A stretch of 42,040 bases of DNA from Candidatus Nitrosopumilus sp. (GTDB lineage: Archaea; Thermoproteota; Nitrososphaeria; Nitrososphaerales; Nitrosopumilaceae). The DNA is taken from contig JAJCXK010000040.1 of the NCBI GenBank assembly GCA_029263475.1, positions 1 to 42,040 of the forward strand, given 5' to 3'. Position numbers and translations under genes: made by a program. This document shows, in pieces, positions 30,433 to 40,115 of this stretch. Position 1 is the first letter of the stretch. Each line of letters starts with the position of its first letter. Below the pieces are notes generated by a model. The model saw only the letters and a list, made by a program, of their open reading frames with translations. It had not been told where the DNA came from and searched no databases.

Positions 30433-30573
30433 ATTTTGGATAGATTATAACTGAATAAATTTCTATTTTAACATGTCACAGTTCATGCTTTGCAGGGAAT
30501 GGAATCAAATTTTGTAACTTAGAACGCCTCAAAATAAGATCATTTTGAGAAAAGACATTATTTTTGAGAATCG

Positions 30574-30582
30574 TATATTTAT
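30574..30582 (+). promoter_or_regulatory. TATA box of thrS
   Basis: TATATTTAT centred 26 bp before the ATG at 30604. It predicts a leaderless thrS mRNA; no T-box-like leader exists. Confidence 0.55.
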
Positions 30583-30603
30583 GCCCATTTTAGTAATCTC
30601 ATT

Positions 30604-32472
30604 ATGCGCATATTGCAACTTCACTGTGACCATATTGAATATACACCTACAAAAAAAGAGATCAAGTTAGCAGAGGATATTGAAAATCCACAAACTCAAA
30701 GACTTGAAGATCTAGTGGTCGCATTTGTCGCAATAGAGGAGGGAGATGACTCATCAGTTGCCCAAAACGCAATATCACAGATAAAAAGTTCAATGGAAAA
30801 AATTGGTTGTAAAAAATTATTACTCTATCCTTATGCTCATCTTAGTTCCAATCTTGCAAAACCATCCGTAGCGATGAGTTTGCTGGAGAATATGGAAAAG
30901 GATGCATCAGACCTTGAGGTATCTCATTCACCATTCGGGTGGACAAAATCATATAAAATTCAGGTAAAGGGACATCCGCTTGCTGAAAGCTCCAAAGTAA
31001 TCACAAAGGATTCATCAGATTCAAAGCAGGATGAAGAAGTCACGTCGGATGCGCTAAAAGGAGAATCAAAGATTCGCTCCTATTGGAAAATCATGTCTCC
31101 AGATGGAACAATGACCAACATAGGTGATTTTGATTTCTCTAAACATAAAAAATTGGAAGTATTGGCAAAGTACGAATCTGCAAAGATACGTAAAGTGGAC
31201 CAACCCCCACCTCATGTCGCATTGATGAAGAAAATGGGAATATCAGATTACGAACCCGCATCAGATTCAGGAAACATGAGGTTTTATCCAAATGGCAGAC
31301 TGATCAAGTCCCTGATTGAGCGCTATGTTACTGACAGAGTTAAAGAGTATGGCGGATATGAGGTCGAGACTCCAATTATGTATGATTCTGAACATCCGAG
31401 TATGGTAAGTTACTTCAATAGATTTCCTGCAAGACAATACAATGTTGATTCAGAAGGGAAAAAGCTCTTTTTAAGATTTGCCGCATGTTTTGGTCAATTC
31501 CTAATGGCCAACCAATATCAATTATCATACAAAAACTTGCCATACAAGCTCTACGAGCTTACTCGTTACAGCTTTAGACGAGAGCAATCAGGAGAACTGG
31601 TTGGATTGAGGCGTCTGAGGGCATTTACCATGCCTGACTGCCACGCATTTTGTAAAGACATGGATCAGGCGGTAGATGAGATAAAGATAAGATTCGATCT
31701 ATCCCAGAGTGTTCTTCGGAACCTTGGAATCAATGAAGATGATTACGAGATGGCAATTAGATTTACAGAGGACTTCTACAATGAGAACAAACCTGCAGTT
31801 GAGGAATTAGTCAAGAAGCACGGTAGACCAGTCCTAGTTGAAATGTGGAAAGAAAAATTCTTTTATTTTGTTTTGAAATGGGAGCTTAATTTTGTGGACA
31901 GTCTTGGAAAGGCATCAGCGTTATCCACAGACCAGATTGACGTTGAAAATGGTGAAAGGTATGGGATAGACTTTGTAAACGAAAATAATGCAAAACAGCA
32001 TCCAATCATTTTGCATAATTCTCCAAGTGGAGCAATTGAAAGAATTATCTATGTGCTGCTTGAAAAGGCAGCAAGGGATTCCTACGAGGGTCGAAAGCCG
32101 CAATTTCCATTATGGTTGGCACCAACCCAAGTTAGAATAATACCCCTCAAAGAGGAATTCAACGAGTTTACTGAAAAACTAAGCAATATGATTTCCAAAA
32201 ATGACGTTCGGGTGGACGTGGATGACAGAAATGAAAGCATTGGAAAAAGGATACGCGAAGCTGAAAAAGAATGGATACGATACATCTTGGTAATAGGAGA
32301 AAAGGAAGCAGGATCTCAAAATCTCAGCATTCGAGACAGGGTAACTGGAGAAGTTAGAGAATTGTCTTTTGAGGAATTCATATCAGAAATTAATGAACAG
32401 ACAAGGGGTAAACCAACTACAGGATTGAATTTGCCAAAATACCTCTCAAAGAGACCAAAACTGATGGTATAG
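30604..32472 (+). CDS. thrS: threonyl-tRNA synthetase (archaeal type)
   Basis: Charges tRNA-Thr. 622 residues. The N-terminal domain (about 1-140, MRILQLHCDHIEYTP) is the archaeal editing domain related to D-aminoacyl-tRNA deacylase, which removes serine. The class II core follows, with motif 2 around YSFRREQSGELVGLRRLRA. The three zinc ligands are present: Cys295, His347 (in MPDCHAF) and His471 (ILHNSPSG). The anticodon-binding domain is at about 505-605 (LAPTQVRIIPL). It is a single gene with its own TATA box. Confidence 0.98.
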   Translation: MRILQLHCDHIEYTPTKKEIKLAEDIENPQTQRLEDLVVAFVAIEEGDDSSVAQNAISQIKSSMEKIGCKKLLLYPYAHLSSNLAKPSVAMSLLENMEKDASDLEVSHSPFGWTKSYKIQVKGHPLAESSKVITKDSSDSKQDEEVTSDALKGESKIRSYWKIMSPDGTMTNIGDFDFSKHKKLEVLAKYESAKIRKVDQPPPHVALMKKMGISDYEPASDSGNMRFYPNGRLIKSLIERYVTDRVKEYGGYEVETPIMYDSEHPSMVSYFNRFPARQYNVDSEGKKLFLRFAACFGQFLMANQYQLSYKNLPYKLYELTRYSFRREQSGELVGLRRLRAFTMPDCHAFCKDMDQAVDEIKIRFDLSQSVLRNLGINEDDYEMAIRFTEDFYNENKPAVEELVKKHGRPVLVEMWKEKFFYFVLKWELNFVDSLGKASALSTDQIDVENGERYGIDFVNENNAKQHPIILHNSPSGAIERIIYVLLEKAARDSYEGRKPQFPLWLAPTQVRIIPLKEEFNEFTEKLSNMISKNDVRVDVDDRNESIGKRIREAEKEWIRYILVIGEKEAGSQNLSIRDRVTGEVRELSFEEFISEINEQTRGKPTTGLNLPKYLSKRPKLMV

Positions 32473-32587
32473 AAGTGAATTTTTTGCAACAGATTGTCGT
32501 TTTAAAATTATATCTCATCAAATGATTTGTTGTAAATCATTTACTTTGATCAAGATAACATCCCAGATAAGTTCTAAAGACGTATCA

Positions 32588-33844
32588 TCATTTTTTCCAT
32601 TTCTTGACTACAAAAAGGACAATGCTAATTCCAACCAAAATTAAACTTAGATAGACATAAAAATCATCAGAAAAAGTATTGGGTTCCAAAAGATTTTCAG
32701 GAATCGGTTCCAACGCAGACTGAACAGTGATCGGATTATCCAGGGGAACAATTCGGAGAATTTTATCATCGTTTATTTTTGGAGACCCACGTCCATCTTG
32801 ATTGCTAGTCAAGAGATAAAGAAATCCATCAGGTCCGGTCTGTACATCTCTGATTCGCCCAAATTCATTCTGGAATAGCTTTTCATGAGATATAACAGAG
32901 TCTCTTTCCAAATTAAATTCAATCATGTGCAAGTGATTTCCACGCAGGGTGGCTACAAAATATTTTCCAACCCATTGTGGGAATTTGGTTCCATCATAAA
33001 ATTCAGAGCCAGATGGAGCCCATGCATCATCCCCAGTATGAAGAAGAGGGTTTTGCATACCATTCATTTCTTCATCACCGATAATATCAGGCCACCCATA
33101 GTTTGCTCCAGGCATGATCAGATTGATTTCATCATGACCAACTCCTCTCAATCCAGAAGGGCCATGCTCGGTTGCAATTAGATTTCCCATACCATCCCAA
33201 TCAATTCCCTGAGGATTCCTATGCCCAATAGAATAGATGGGCAGTGACTTCCACGGATTATCATCAGGTATAGTTCCATCAGGATTAATTCGGAGAATCT
33301 TTCCGCCCAAAGAATTTAGATCTTGGGACAGAGCAGGATTTCCCGCCTCTCCCGTTGTAACATACAATTTGCCATCAGGACCAAATTGAATCCTCCCACC
33401 ATCATGAAATGGGCCACCTGGAATACCCTCAATCAATACTTTGTTTTCAACTAAGACACCGTCGGATAATTGGTATCGTACAAGCTTGTTTGTAGTTGAC
33501 AGAAATTCATTTTGTGTGAAATATAGATAGATGAAACGGTTTTCAGAATAATCCGGATCCACTGCAACCCCCAACATTCCACCTTCAACACCTCCAACTC
33601 CAAGAGACAGTAATGGATCCTGCAACAGATTCCCATCCTGAATGATTCTGAGATGTCCATTTCTTTCGGTAAAGATAATCATGCCGTCAGGAGTCCAATC
33701 CATACTCCAAGGAACTGTAAGATCTTTAGCGACTATTTCTACTCGTACTCCAAGTTCAGGATATTCCTGCGCAATGGAAGTAGGAAAAACTGTGATGTAC
33801 ACGGTCAAGATCATTCCAATAATTATAAAAATAGAGATTTTCAT
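32588..33844 (-). CDS. membrane-anchored PQQ-type sugar dehydrogenase
   Basis: Extracytoplasmic beta-propeller of the soluble glucose/aldose dehydrogenase (YliI/GSDH) family, 418 residues. A hydrophobic signal segment (MKISIFIIIGMILTVYITV) is followed by the propeller beginning LTVPWSMDWTPDGMIIFTER; the PQQ-contact regions FHDGGRIQFGPDGKLYVTTG and GHRNPQGIDWDG are intact. At the C-terminus a hydrophobic helix (about 393-413) with KKWKK after it anchors the protein, with the propeller outside. Oxidation of sugars at the cell surface is inferred; PQQ-synthesis genes are not in this window. It is divergent from agmatinase. Confidence 0.88.
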   Translation of the reverse strand: MKISIFIIIGMILTVYITVFPTSIAQEYPELGVRVEIVAKDLTVPWSMDWTPDGMIIFTERNGHLRIIQDGNLLQDPLLSLGVGGVEGGMLGVAVDPDYSENRFIYLYFTQNEFLSTTNKLVRYQLSDGVLVENKVLIEGIPGGPFHDGGRIQFGPDGKLYVTTGEAGNPALSQDLNSLGGKILRINPDGTIPDDNPWKSLPIYSIGHRNPQGIDWDGMGNLIATEHGPSGLRGVGHDEINLIMPGANYGWPDIIGDEEMNGMQNPLLHTGDDAWAPSGSEFYDGTKFPQWVGKYFVATLRGNHLHMIEFNLERDSVISHEKLFQNEFGRIRDVQTGPDGFLYLLTSNQDGRGSPKINDDKILRIVPLDNPITVQSALEPIPENLLEPNTFSDDFYVYLSLILVGISIVLFVVKKWKK

Positions 33845-33947
33845 TTTTCATCGTTATTCAAATTATCATTTTTTGGCAGACAGGTTTCAGTTTCCAACTA
33901 GAGAATAAAAAGAATAAGTTGATTAAAAAAGGTGATGAGTCGAAGAA

Positions 33948-34829
33948 ATGAAGATGAGCTTTCTGGATTTATACATGAACAAAAATCCTATGATTACCGC
34001 TTCTGATGATGATTCAGAGCCAGTTGCCACGATATTTGGAATTCCTTTTGATTCTACCCATTCATACAAGCCAGGATGCAGATTTGGTCCAGATGCGATT
34101 CGGGATTCCTTTAACAACATAGAGATTTTTCATCCAGAACTGAAGATTGATTTGGAAAATGTCAACATTGAGGATTTGGGCAATACACGACATACAGTCG
34201 TTGCCTCAGAGATGATCGACATGGTAAAAAAAATTACCGCCGAGCTTGTTGCAAAGCAAACTCAGCTATTCGTTCTGGGCGGAGAACATTCCATAACTTA
34301 TGGAACATATACCAGCTTTCCAAAAGATACGGGTTACGTAGTGTTTGATGCTCACTATGATTTACGAGATGAGTTTGCAGATATCAGATTAAGTCATGCA
34401 TCATACCTACGAAGAATTGTTGAGGAAAGGGGATCTGAAAATATCCTACATGTTGGCGCAAGAGCATTTGTGAAAGAAGAGCTAGAGTTTCTTACAGAAA
34501 ACAAAATCAAAACCATTTCAGACAGGGAGATCAGGGACGGAAAGGGTCCAAGCCTCCTAAAGGATCACATATCTACATTTGACAGCATTTATTCCAGCTT
34601 TGATCTTGACGTGTTGGATCCTGCCTTTGCACCAGGCGTAGGAAATCCAGAAGCTGTTGGCATTACTTCAAGGGAATTGTTTGACATGATTCACTCATTT
34701 GAGGAAACAAAGGTCACAGGTATTGATATTGTGGAGCTCAACCCATATCATGATAACGGTTCAACGGCATCACTTGCAGCAAAAATTATTTCTACATTAA
34801 TCGCAATGAACATGCATCAAAAAAGTTAG
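33948..34829 (+). CDS. speB: agmatinase/arginase family ureohydrolase
   Basis: Hydrolyses agmatine to putrescine and urea in polyamine synthesis. 293 residues with all manganese ligands: His114 in GGEHS, Asp134, His136 and Asp138 in DAHYD, and Asp219/Asp221 in SFDLDVLDP. The context GCRFGPDAIR and ELNPYHD is family-typical. In Thaumarchaeota urea may itself be a useful nitrogen source. ATG 33948 is used; an ATG two codons later is possible. No operon; it is 103 bp from the divergent dehydrogenase gene. Confidence 0.92.
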   Translation: MKMSFLDLYMNKNPMITASDDDSEPVATIFGIPFDSTHSYKPGCRFGPDAIRDSFNNIEIFHPELKIDLENVNIEDLGNTRHTVVASEMIDMVKKITAELVAKQTQLFVLGGEHSITYGTYTSFPKDTGYVVFDAHYDLRDEFADIRLSHASYLRRIVEERGSENILHVGARAFVKEELEFLTENKIKTISDREIRDGKGPSLLKDHISTFDSIYSSFDLDVLDPAFAPGVGNPEAVGITSRELFDMIHSFEETKVTGIDIVELNPYHDNGSTASLAAKIISTLIAMNMHQKS

Positions 34830-35060
34830 AGGCCATAGTAATTCTAAAGACGATGAACAAAATTAGATCACATACTCAGATTGTTGATTTCTAAGATCTA
34901 TTTTTTGGGTAGTTAACATAAAAGATGTCAAACAAGAACCCAATACTGTTTCTCACATTCTTATTTTTACATCCAATTTACGTAGATTTATAATTTTCAT
35001 GACGTTTTGCCTTCATTTTACTTCTGTTCACTTTATTAGATAGTATTTTGGGGATATCAC

Positions 35061-35633
35061 GTGCTGAACAATCTAAGAGAATCTCTTCGCCCCGCCCTTG
35101 AAAAAATGGGACGTGGATTTGCATCTACAGGATTGTCACCAAACTTTTGGACTTTTGTCGGTCTAGGATTTGCACTTGTCGCAGCAGTAATTTACGGTAT
35201 GGGGATGGAGTTTGGACTAATAATCGGAGGTGTGTTGCTACTTGTTTCAGGATTCTTCGACATGGTTGACGGACAGGTGGCACGCGTCACTGGAAAGAGT
35301 TCAAAAAAAGGAGAGTATCTTGATTCCATGTTTGACAAAATCTCAGAAGTCGCGATATTTTTAGGAATTTTGGTTGGAGGATATGCTGAACCATACATCG
35401 TATTACTTGCAATTACACTGTCACTCTTGGTGAGTTATGCCAGAGCAAAATCAGATTTAATCAACATTAAACTTCAGGGTATCGGGATTGGAGAAAGGGC
35501 TGAACGACTACTAGTTATTGCAATAATAGGAATTATAGGATTTATGGACTATGCGGTACTGATTGTAGTGATCATTGCAGGAATCACACTTATTCAAAGA
35601 ATGATATTCACTGCAAAAAATATTAAAGAATAA
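35061..35633 (+). CDS. CDP-alcohol phosphatidyltransferase (archaetidylinositol-phosphate-synthase-like)
   Basis: Integral membrane enzyme that joins a CDP-lipid to an alcohol phosphate in archaeal phospholipid synthesis. 190 residues with about six helices. The signature is complete: Asp67-x-x-Asp70-Gly71-x-x-Ala74-Arg75, then Gly84-x3-Asp88-x3-Asp92. The short single-domain form and sequence are like archaetidylinositol phosphate synthases, but head-group specificity is not certain. GTG start at 35061. Two bp separate its stop from that of S26e. Confidence 0.92.
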   Translation: MLNNLRESLRPALEKMGRGFASTGLSPNFWTFVGLGFALVAAVIYGMGMEFGLIIGGVLLLVSGFFDMVDGQVARVTGKSSKKGEYLDSMFDKISEVAIFLGILVGGYAEPYIVLLAITLSLLVSYARAKSDLINIKLQGIGIGERAERLLVIAIIGIIGFMDYAVLIVVIIAGITLIQRMIFTAKNIKE

Positions 35634-35635
35634 GG

Positions 35636-35923
35636 CTAACGAAGTTTTCCGCGTTTTCTTCTACTATCTTCAGATCTGATTTTAAGAATCTTGAAATGAA
35701 TTGCACATGAAATACAATAATGTTTCAAAACTGTTGGTGAAGCAATGTATGCACCTTGTGCACGCAATTCCTTTGCCAAAGTATGCTCAACTAGATTCAA
35801 TCTAGACGTTACTTTCTTAGCCTTGTCTTTTGGGACAGTCTGTCCACAGTTTGTACACTGTACAGTACCAGAGGATCCTTTTCCTCCTTTTGTACGACCT
35901 CTACTTGCACGCTTAAGTGGCAT
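35636..35923 (-). CDS. rps26e: 30S ribosomal protein S26e
   Basis: 95-residue small-subunit protein at the mRNA exit in archaeal and eukaryotic ribosomes. A basic N-terminus (MPLKRASRGRTKGGKG) precedes the zinc motif CTNCGQTVPKDKAKK and the second Cys pair in HYCISCAIHF, with a basic C-terminal tail. A TATA-like AATATAAG (35945-35952) lies 26 bp before the ATG. S26e in archaea is restricted mainly to Thaumarchaeota, crenarchaea and relatives, supporting the lineage call. Confidence 0.96.
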   Translation of the reverse strand: MPLKRASRGRTKGGKGSSGTVQCTNCGQTVPKDKAKKVTSRLNLVEHTLAKELRAQGAYIASPTVLKHYCISCAIHFKILKIRSEDSRRKRGKLR

Positions 35924-36051
35924 GAATTTGTGAAAATTCGCCTACTTATATTCTTGTAGAATTTGCAAAAAAAGGCATCAATTACTTACTAAATCTGAAG
36001 AAAGATCCCTCATCTTTTAATTCTAGATCGTATAATTTTAAGCGATAACTA

Positions 36052-36159
36052 ATGCGTGGTCTGTGTCATAATTGCTTCAGATCGGGAGTAGAAGTACTTA
36101 CGATAAAAGGTGAGATCTTATGCCAAATTTGTATCGTTAAAATCAATGCAAAAAACTAA
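36052..36159 (+). CDS. 35-residue zinc-ribbon mini-protein
   Basis: Two CxxC pairs, CHNC (residues 5-8) and CQIC (24-27), joined by a short strand region, make a complete single-zinc ribbon. The start ATG has an A/T-rich upstream region but no TATA box at the ideal distance. It ends 26 bp before the PfkB-kinase gene on the same strand and may be its operon partner. Function unknown. Confidence 0.5.
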   Translation: MRGLCHNCFRSGVEVLTIKGEILCQICIVKINAKN

Positions 36160-36185
36160 ATCACTATTATTATGAATTAAGAGAA

Positions 36186-37058
36186 TTGAAATTAGCTATT
36201 TTTTCCCACTGTGCAATAGATACCATTTCCATTGAAGGTAATGACTATGAACAGATTGGAGGAGCCGCATGTTATGGGGGAATTACTGCAAGACAGTTCA
36301 AATTTGATGTGGATTTGTTTACCAAATTCGGTCCAGATTTTCCCAAACAGTATCTTACAGAACATAAAATTAATTTTACAGATTCTGAATCTAAGAAAAA
36401 TACTACTAAATTCGCCATTTCAATTACGGGTTCAGACAGGACCCTCAAGATTGAAAATGAATGTGAGGCAATTGACTATTCTGGAATTAGTGCAGATGGT
36501 CACCTTGTCAGTCCGATATATCATGAATTGTCTAAGGACACATTTAAAAAAATCAAGAATGATTCAAACTTTCTTTTCGTTGATCCTCAAGGATTTTTGA
36601 GGAGAAAGGATTCTGAAAATAATATTCTTTTAGAAAAAACTGACCTTGATCTTTCCAAGGTTAATGCGATTAAAGTAAATCCAGAAGAGGCACAGCAGAT
36701 TGTAAACGGAAGTCATGATGAAATGATGCTGGCATTACAGAAAAAAGGAGTAGAATACGTACTGCTTACAAACAAAACAGATGTGTCCCTGCTGGTAAAA
36801 GATAAAATTTATTCAATAACCCTTCCAAATAATCGAGTTCATGACACAACGGGAATTGGGGATATTTTTTGCTCCACATTTGCATGCACCATGCTTAAAG
36901 AAAAGGACTTTTTATGGGCACTTTGTTTTGCGGGCGGTGCTGCACAAGCTGCACTTGAATCCAACAATGTAGGCTTACAGAAAATTCCCAAAAAAGGAAC
37001 CATTCAAACCAACGCATCATATTTTTACAACCTCGTGAAATTCAGAGACATATCATAA
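36186..37058 (+). CDS. PfkB-family carbohydrate/nucleoside kinase
   Basis: 290-residue ribokinase-fold kinase. Substrate-side GGAACYGGITARQF at the N-terminus, VNPEEA (164-169) and the ATP/anion-hole signature DTTGIGDIF with Asp220 and catalytic Asp226. The substrate (ribose, adenosine or another sugar) cannot be determined; the N-terminal region is short compared with ribokinases. Start TTG 36186. It is 26 bp after the zinc mini-protein gene. Confidence 0.88.
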   Translation: MKLAIFSHCAIDTISIEGNDYEQIGGAACYGGITARQFKFDVDLFTKFGPDFPKQYLTEHKINFTDSESKKNTTKFAISITGSDRTLKIENECEAIDYSGISADGHLVSPIYHELSKDTFKKIKNDSNFLFVDPQGFLRRKDSENNILLEKTDLDLSKVNAIKVNPEEAQQIVNGSHDEMMLALQKKGVEYVLLTNKTDVSLLVKDKIYSITLPNNRVHDTTGIGDIFCSTFACTMLKEKDFLWALCFAGGAAQAALESNNVGLQKIPKKGTIQTNASYFYNLVKFRDIS

Positions 37059-37277
37059 AATATTCTTTTTTCCAGCATTTCTCGGTCATACAGATCATTT
37101 TTTTATATCGAAATGTCTTTGTTACAAATTTTGATTCTATGATTTGAGATTATCAATTCATGTCAAAAATCTAGAGCATGATTTGGAAGATAATGATGTA
37201 TTTTTGGGATCAGTGTTATTTTTGTGCGTAAAGTTACAAGTATTCTTTTATTGTGTCAGATTTACTACTTCTTCAAT

Positions 37278-38276
37278 ATGCTAATTGGCATTCACGGTTC
37301 TGGAACTACTGAATCAGCTGCAAAGATAATCAAGAAAATTCTGGATGATGCAGAAATCAAGTCTTTCTCAATTACAAAGTCCACAAGCAAGCAAGCTGAC
37401 TGCGTCATTGTTTTAGGAGGAGACAAGGGGGTTAGAAATTACTTTCATAAAACATTTGATTCGACCTTGCCAATTTTGGGTATTAGTGAAGGCGAAGCCA
37501 GCGGATTTTTGGCTCAAATCGATCTTAGAGAATTTGCATCATATGCGGACATTCTAAAGAGACAAAAGTATACCATTGAAGAAGTTCCAAGACTGGGTGT
37601 AAAAATTGATGGAAAGAATGTGTATCCGGTGTTAAATGATGTTGCAGTATTTTCATCAAAGAGTGCCATGCTAATGGAACATACACTGCGAGTCAACGGA
37701 GAAGAGGTGTGGCACGATAACAGTGATGGAATCATCGTATCCACTCCAATTGGATCATCTGCATATTCAATGTCTGCAGGAGGTCCAGTATTATTTCAGG
37801 ATTCAGCAGTTTTTGAAATACTCTCCGTAAATTCACTGGATGTGACAAGGAGACCAATTATTGTTTCAAATTCTAGTTCTATCGAAATCGATGACATATC
37901 TGCAAGACTCCATTGCGAGGTTGTTTTAGACGGTCTTGACAGGTACAAGGTGAATAATACAGTGGAATGTGCTCAATTCTTTCCGGCTGCAAAAATAATT
38001 CGTCTTAAAAAGAATTCCACAGCAATTTCTGCCCTAGCTAAAAAGGTACACCTGGCTGAAGAACTACTCAGTATGTCCCCTAGCTCCAAGCTGCTTTTGA
38101 AGACATTGGAATATGAGGGTGCGCTAACTCAAAAAGACCTAGCAAATAAGACATTGCTTCCATCCAGAACGGTGAGAATGGCACTGAGTCACTTGTTGAA
38201 GCGAGGATATATCAAAAAGAAAATATCAATCAGAGATGCAAGGCAGAAGATATATGAAATTTCAAAAATAGAATAG
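37278..38276 (+). CDS. NAD kinase-like protein fused to a winged-helix domain
   Basis: 332 residues from ATG 37278 (an upstream frame to 37224 is not family-like; a TATA-like TTCTTTTATT lies about 29 bp before 37278). Residues 1-250 are an NAD kinase fold: the loop GGDK (47-50), Asn120-Asp121, and SDGIIVSTPIGSSAYSMSAG (149-168), all family hallmarks. The usual GGDGT is GGDKG here, keeping the catalytic Asp49 but changing the neighbours. Residues about 265-332 form a winged helix-turn-helix (ALTQKDLANKTLLPSRTVRM) as in MarR/ArsR regulators. It may make NADP and report NAD(P) status to DNA, or be a regulator that only senses dinucleotides; neither is shown. Confidence 0.85.
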   Translation: MLIGIHGSGTTESAAKIIKKILDDAEIKSFSITKSTSKQADCVIVLGGDKGVRNYFHKTFDSTLPILGISEGEASGFLAQIDLREFASYADILKRQKYTIEEVPRLGVKIDGKNVYPVLNDVAVFSSKSAMLMEHTLRVNGEEVWHDNSDGIIVSTPIGSSAYSMSAGGPVLFQDSAVFEILSVNSLDVTRRPIIVSNSSSIEIDDISARLHCEVVLDGLDRYKVNNTVECAQFFPAAKIIRLKKNSTAISALAKKVHLAEELLSMSPSSKLLLKTLEYEGALTQKDLANKTLLPSRTVRMALSHLLKRGYIKKKISIRDARQKIYEISKIE

Positions 38277-38296
38277 CCTCAATTTTTAATATGAAG

Positions 38297-39898
38297 TTAT
38301 TTCTCTGATGCTGCCTTGATGAATGATGTGAATGATTCTTCAGGGAATCCGGGCCGACTGTTAAATTCAGGGTGAAACTGAACTCCCAGATAGAATTTAT
38401 GACTGGGAATCTCAAGTACCTCCATCCTTTTTCCGTCATCACTGTCTGCAGAAAATATCAAACCACTTTTCTCAAACTGAGGGATGTATTCTTTGTTGAT
38501 TTCATACCTGTGTCTGTGACGTTTGTTGATGATTCCCGTATTGTAGATTTGTTGCGCGTTTGTATTTTCCTTGATCACTATCTTGTTTGCACCAAGTCGC
38601 AACGAGCCACCCATATCTGAAACTTGTTTTTGTTCAGGCAGTAGATCTACGATGGGGTTTTTTGCATCTGCTTTGATTTCAGTTGAATTTCCATCTTCCA
38701 AGTTCAAGACGTGTCTGCCAAAGGCTATCGCGGCCAGCTGAAACCCAAAGCATATCCCCAGATAAGGAATATTTTTCTCCCTAGCATAGTTTGCCGTTTG
38801 CACAATACCTTCAGAACCTCGAATTCCAAATCCACCAGGAATTAAAATTCCATCATAGTTTGATAAAGTGTCATAATCGTCAATTGATTCAGAATCTATC
38901 CAGTGTATATCCACAGATTTACCCAAATGTGCCCCAGCATGTTTGAGTGCATGGTTAACACTGACATAGCTGTCTGTAAGCGTCACATATTTTCCAACCA
39001 TGGCAATCTTTACTTTTTGGTCTTCATGATTTACCATGTTATACGCTATTTTATTCCAGGCATCCCAATTGGCAGAGGTATTTACCATTCCAACTTTGCC
39101 AAACTTTGTAAATATTGAATCCATGATTCCTTGATCATAAAGCATTTGAGGGATCTCAAAAATAGATTTTGCATCATGGCAAGATAAAACGTCCTTTGTC
39201 GTTACATTTGTAAACATCGCGATCTTTTTCTTTGTTTTCTCTTCCAATGGTAAACTGCATCGGACTGCAAGGAAATCAGGTTGAATTCCTATTCGTCTTA
39301 ACTCTTGAACACTGTGCTGCGTTGGCTTTGTTTTCTGTTCCCCTACAACATCCAACGATGGAGCCAAAGTAACATGAACAAAAATCACTCCCTGTGGGCC
39401 CTCTTCAACTTTCATCTGCCTTAACGCCTCAAGAAAGGGCAGTGACTCTATATCGCCTACAGTTCCACCACATTCCACTATCAGAAAGTCTAATTTTTCA
39501 TTCTTAGCAATTGTTTTGATCCTATTTTTAATCTCATCTGTGACGTGAGGAATTATCTGAACACATGCCCCCAGATATTCACCCTTTCTTTCAGCATCAA
39601 TTACGGAGGAATATACCTGAGCTGTCGTAATATTGTGGCTTTTTGGAATATCCTGATTTAGAAATCTCTCATAATTTCCAATGTCCATGTCGCATTCGCC
39701 CCCATCGTCGGTGACAAAGACCTCTCCGTGAGCAACAGGATTCATCGTTCCCGCATCATAATTCAGATATGGATCAATTTTGATGCATGAGACCTTGTGA
39801 TCTGCCAATTGCAATAACTTTGCAATAGAGGAACTTGTCACTCCCTTTCCAAGGCCAGACATCACACCACCTGTGACAAAAATAAACTTCGTCTGCAC
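38297..39898 (-). CDS. pyrG: CTP synthase
   Basis: Makes CTP from UTP, ATP and glutamine. 533 residues from GTG 39898, matching the family length (530-550); the frame is open to 39985, but those 29 residues are not conserved. Synthetase domain: [14 protein letters not shown]-loop and [13 protein letters not shown]. Glutaminase domain: IPGGFG, nucleophile Cys in GICFGFQL, and the FHPEF catalytic dyad. A TATA-like TTTTTATAATT near 39942-39952 would give a 20-base leader before the GTG. Convergent with the NAD kinase-like gene. Confidence 0.96.
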   Translation of the reverse strand: MQTKFIFVTGGVMSGLGKGVTSSSIAKLLQLADHKVSCIKIDPYLNYDAGTMNPVAHGEVFVTDDGGECDMDIGNYERFLNQDIPKSHNITTAQVYSSVIDAERKGEYLGACVQIIPHVTDEIKNRIKTIAKNEKLDFLIVECGGTVGDIESLPFLEALRQMKVEEGPQGVIFVHVTLAPSLDVVGEQKTKPTQHSVQELRRIGIQPDFLAVRCSLPLEEKTKKKIAMFTNVTTKDVLSCHDAKSIFEIPQMLYDQGIMDSIFTKFGKVGMVNTSANWDAWNKIAYNMVNHEDQKVKIAMVGKYVTLTDSYVSVNHALKHAGAHLGKSVDIHWIDSESIDDYDTLSNYDGILIPGGFGIRGSEGIVQTANYAREKNIPYLGICFGFQLAAIAFGRHVLNLEDGNSTEIKADAKNPIVDLLPEQKQVSDMGGSLRLGANKIVIKENTNAQQIYNTGIINKRHRHRYEINKEYIPQFEKSGLIFSADSDDGKRMEVLEIPSHKFYLGVQFHPEFNSRPGFPEESFTSFIKAASEK

Positions 39899-40079
39899 GT
39901 TACTGAAATGAGCATCCGGTTTTTGTATGTTTTGTCGATCATAATTATAAAAATATTCATGAGATCTCATATTACAGTGAAACATTTACAATATTTTGCG
40001 GGACATGCGTTGATACACATATCACCAAATTTGATAATGTGACTACGAATAAATGCGATCTTGATCATATATGAAATCT

Positions 40080-40103
40080 CAGATGTATGTCAAACTACAT
40101 CTG
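40080..40103. promoter_or_regulatory. inverted repeat between pyrG and upstream small gene
   Basis: CAGATGTA and TACATCTG form a perfect 8-bp pair around an 8-base spacer. It lies 12 bp past the stop of the minus-strand gene 40116-40313 and about 180 bp upstream of the pyrG start. It can be the terminator of the former or a regulator site. Confidence 0.4.
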
Positions 40104-40115
40104 GCAAAGAGATCA

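Noticed and set aside
32885..33181. 98-codon plus-strand frame opposite the sugar dehydrogenase
   Set aside because: Antisense shadow of a certain beta-propeller gene, with no start signal or motif.
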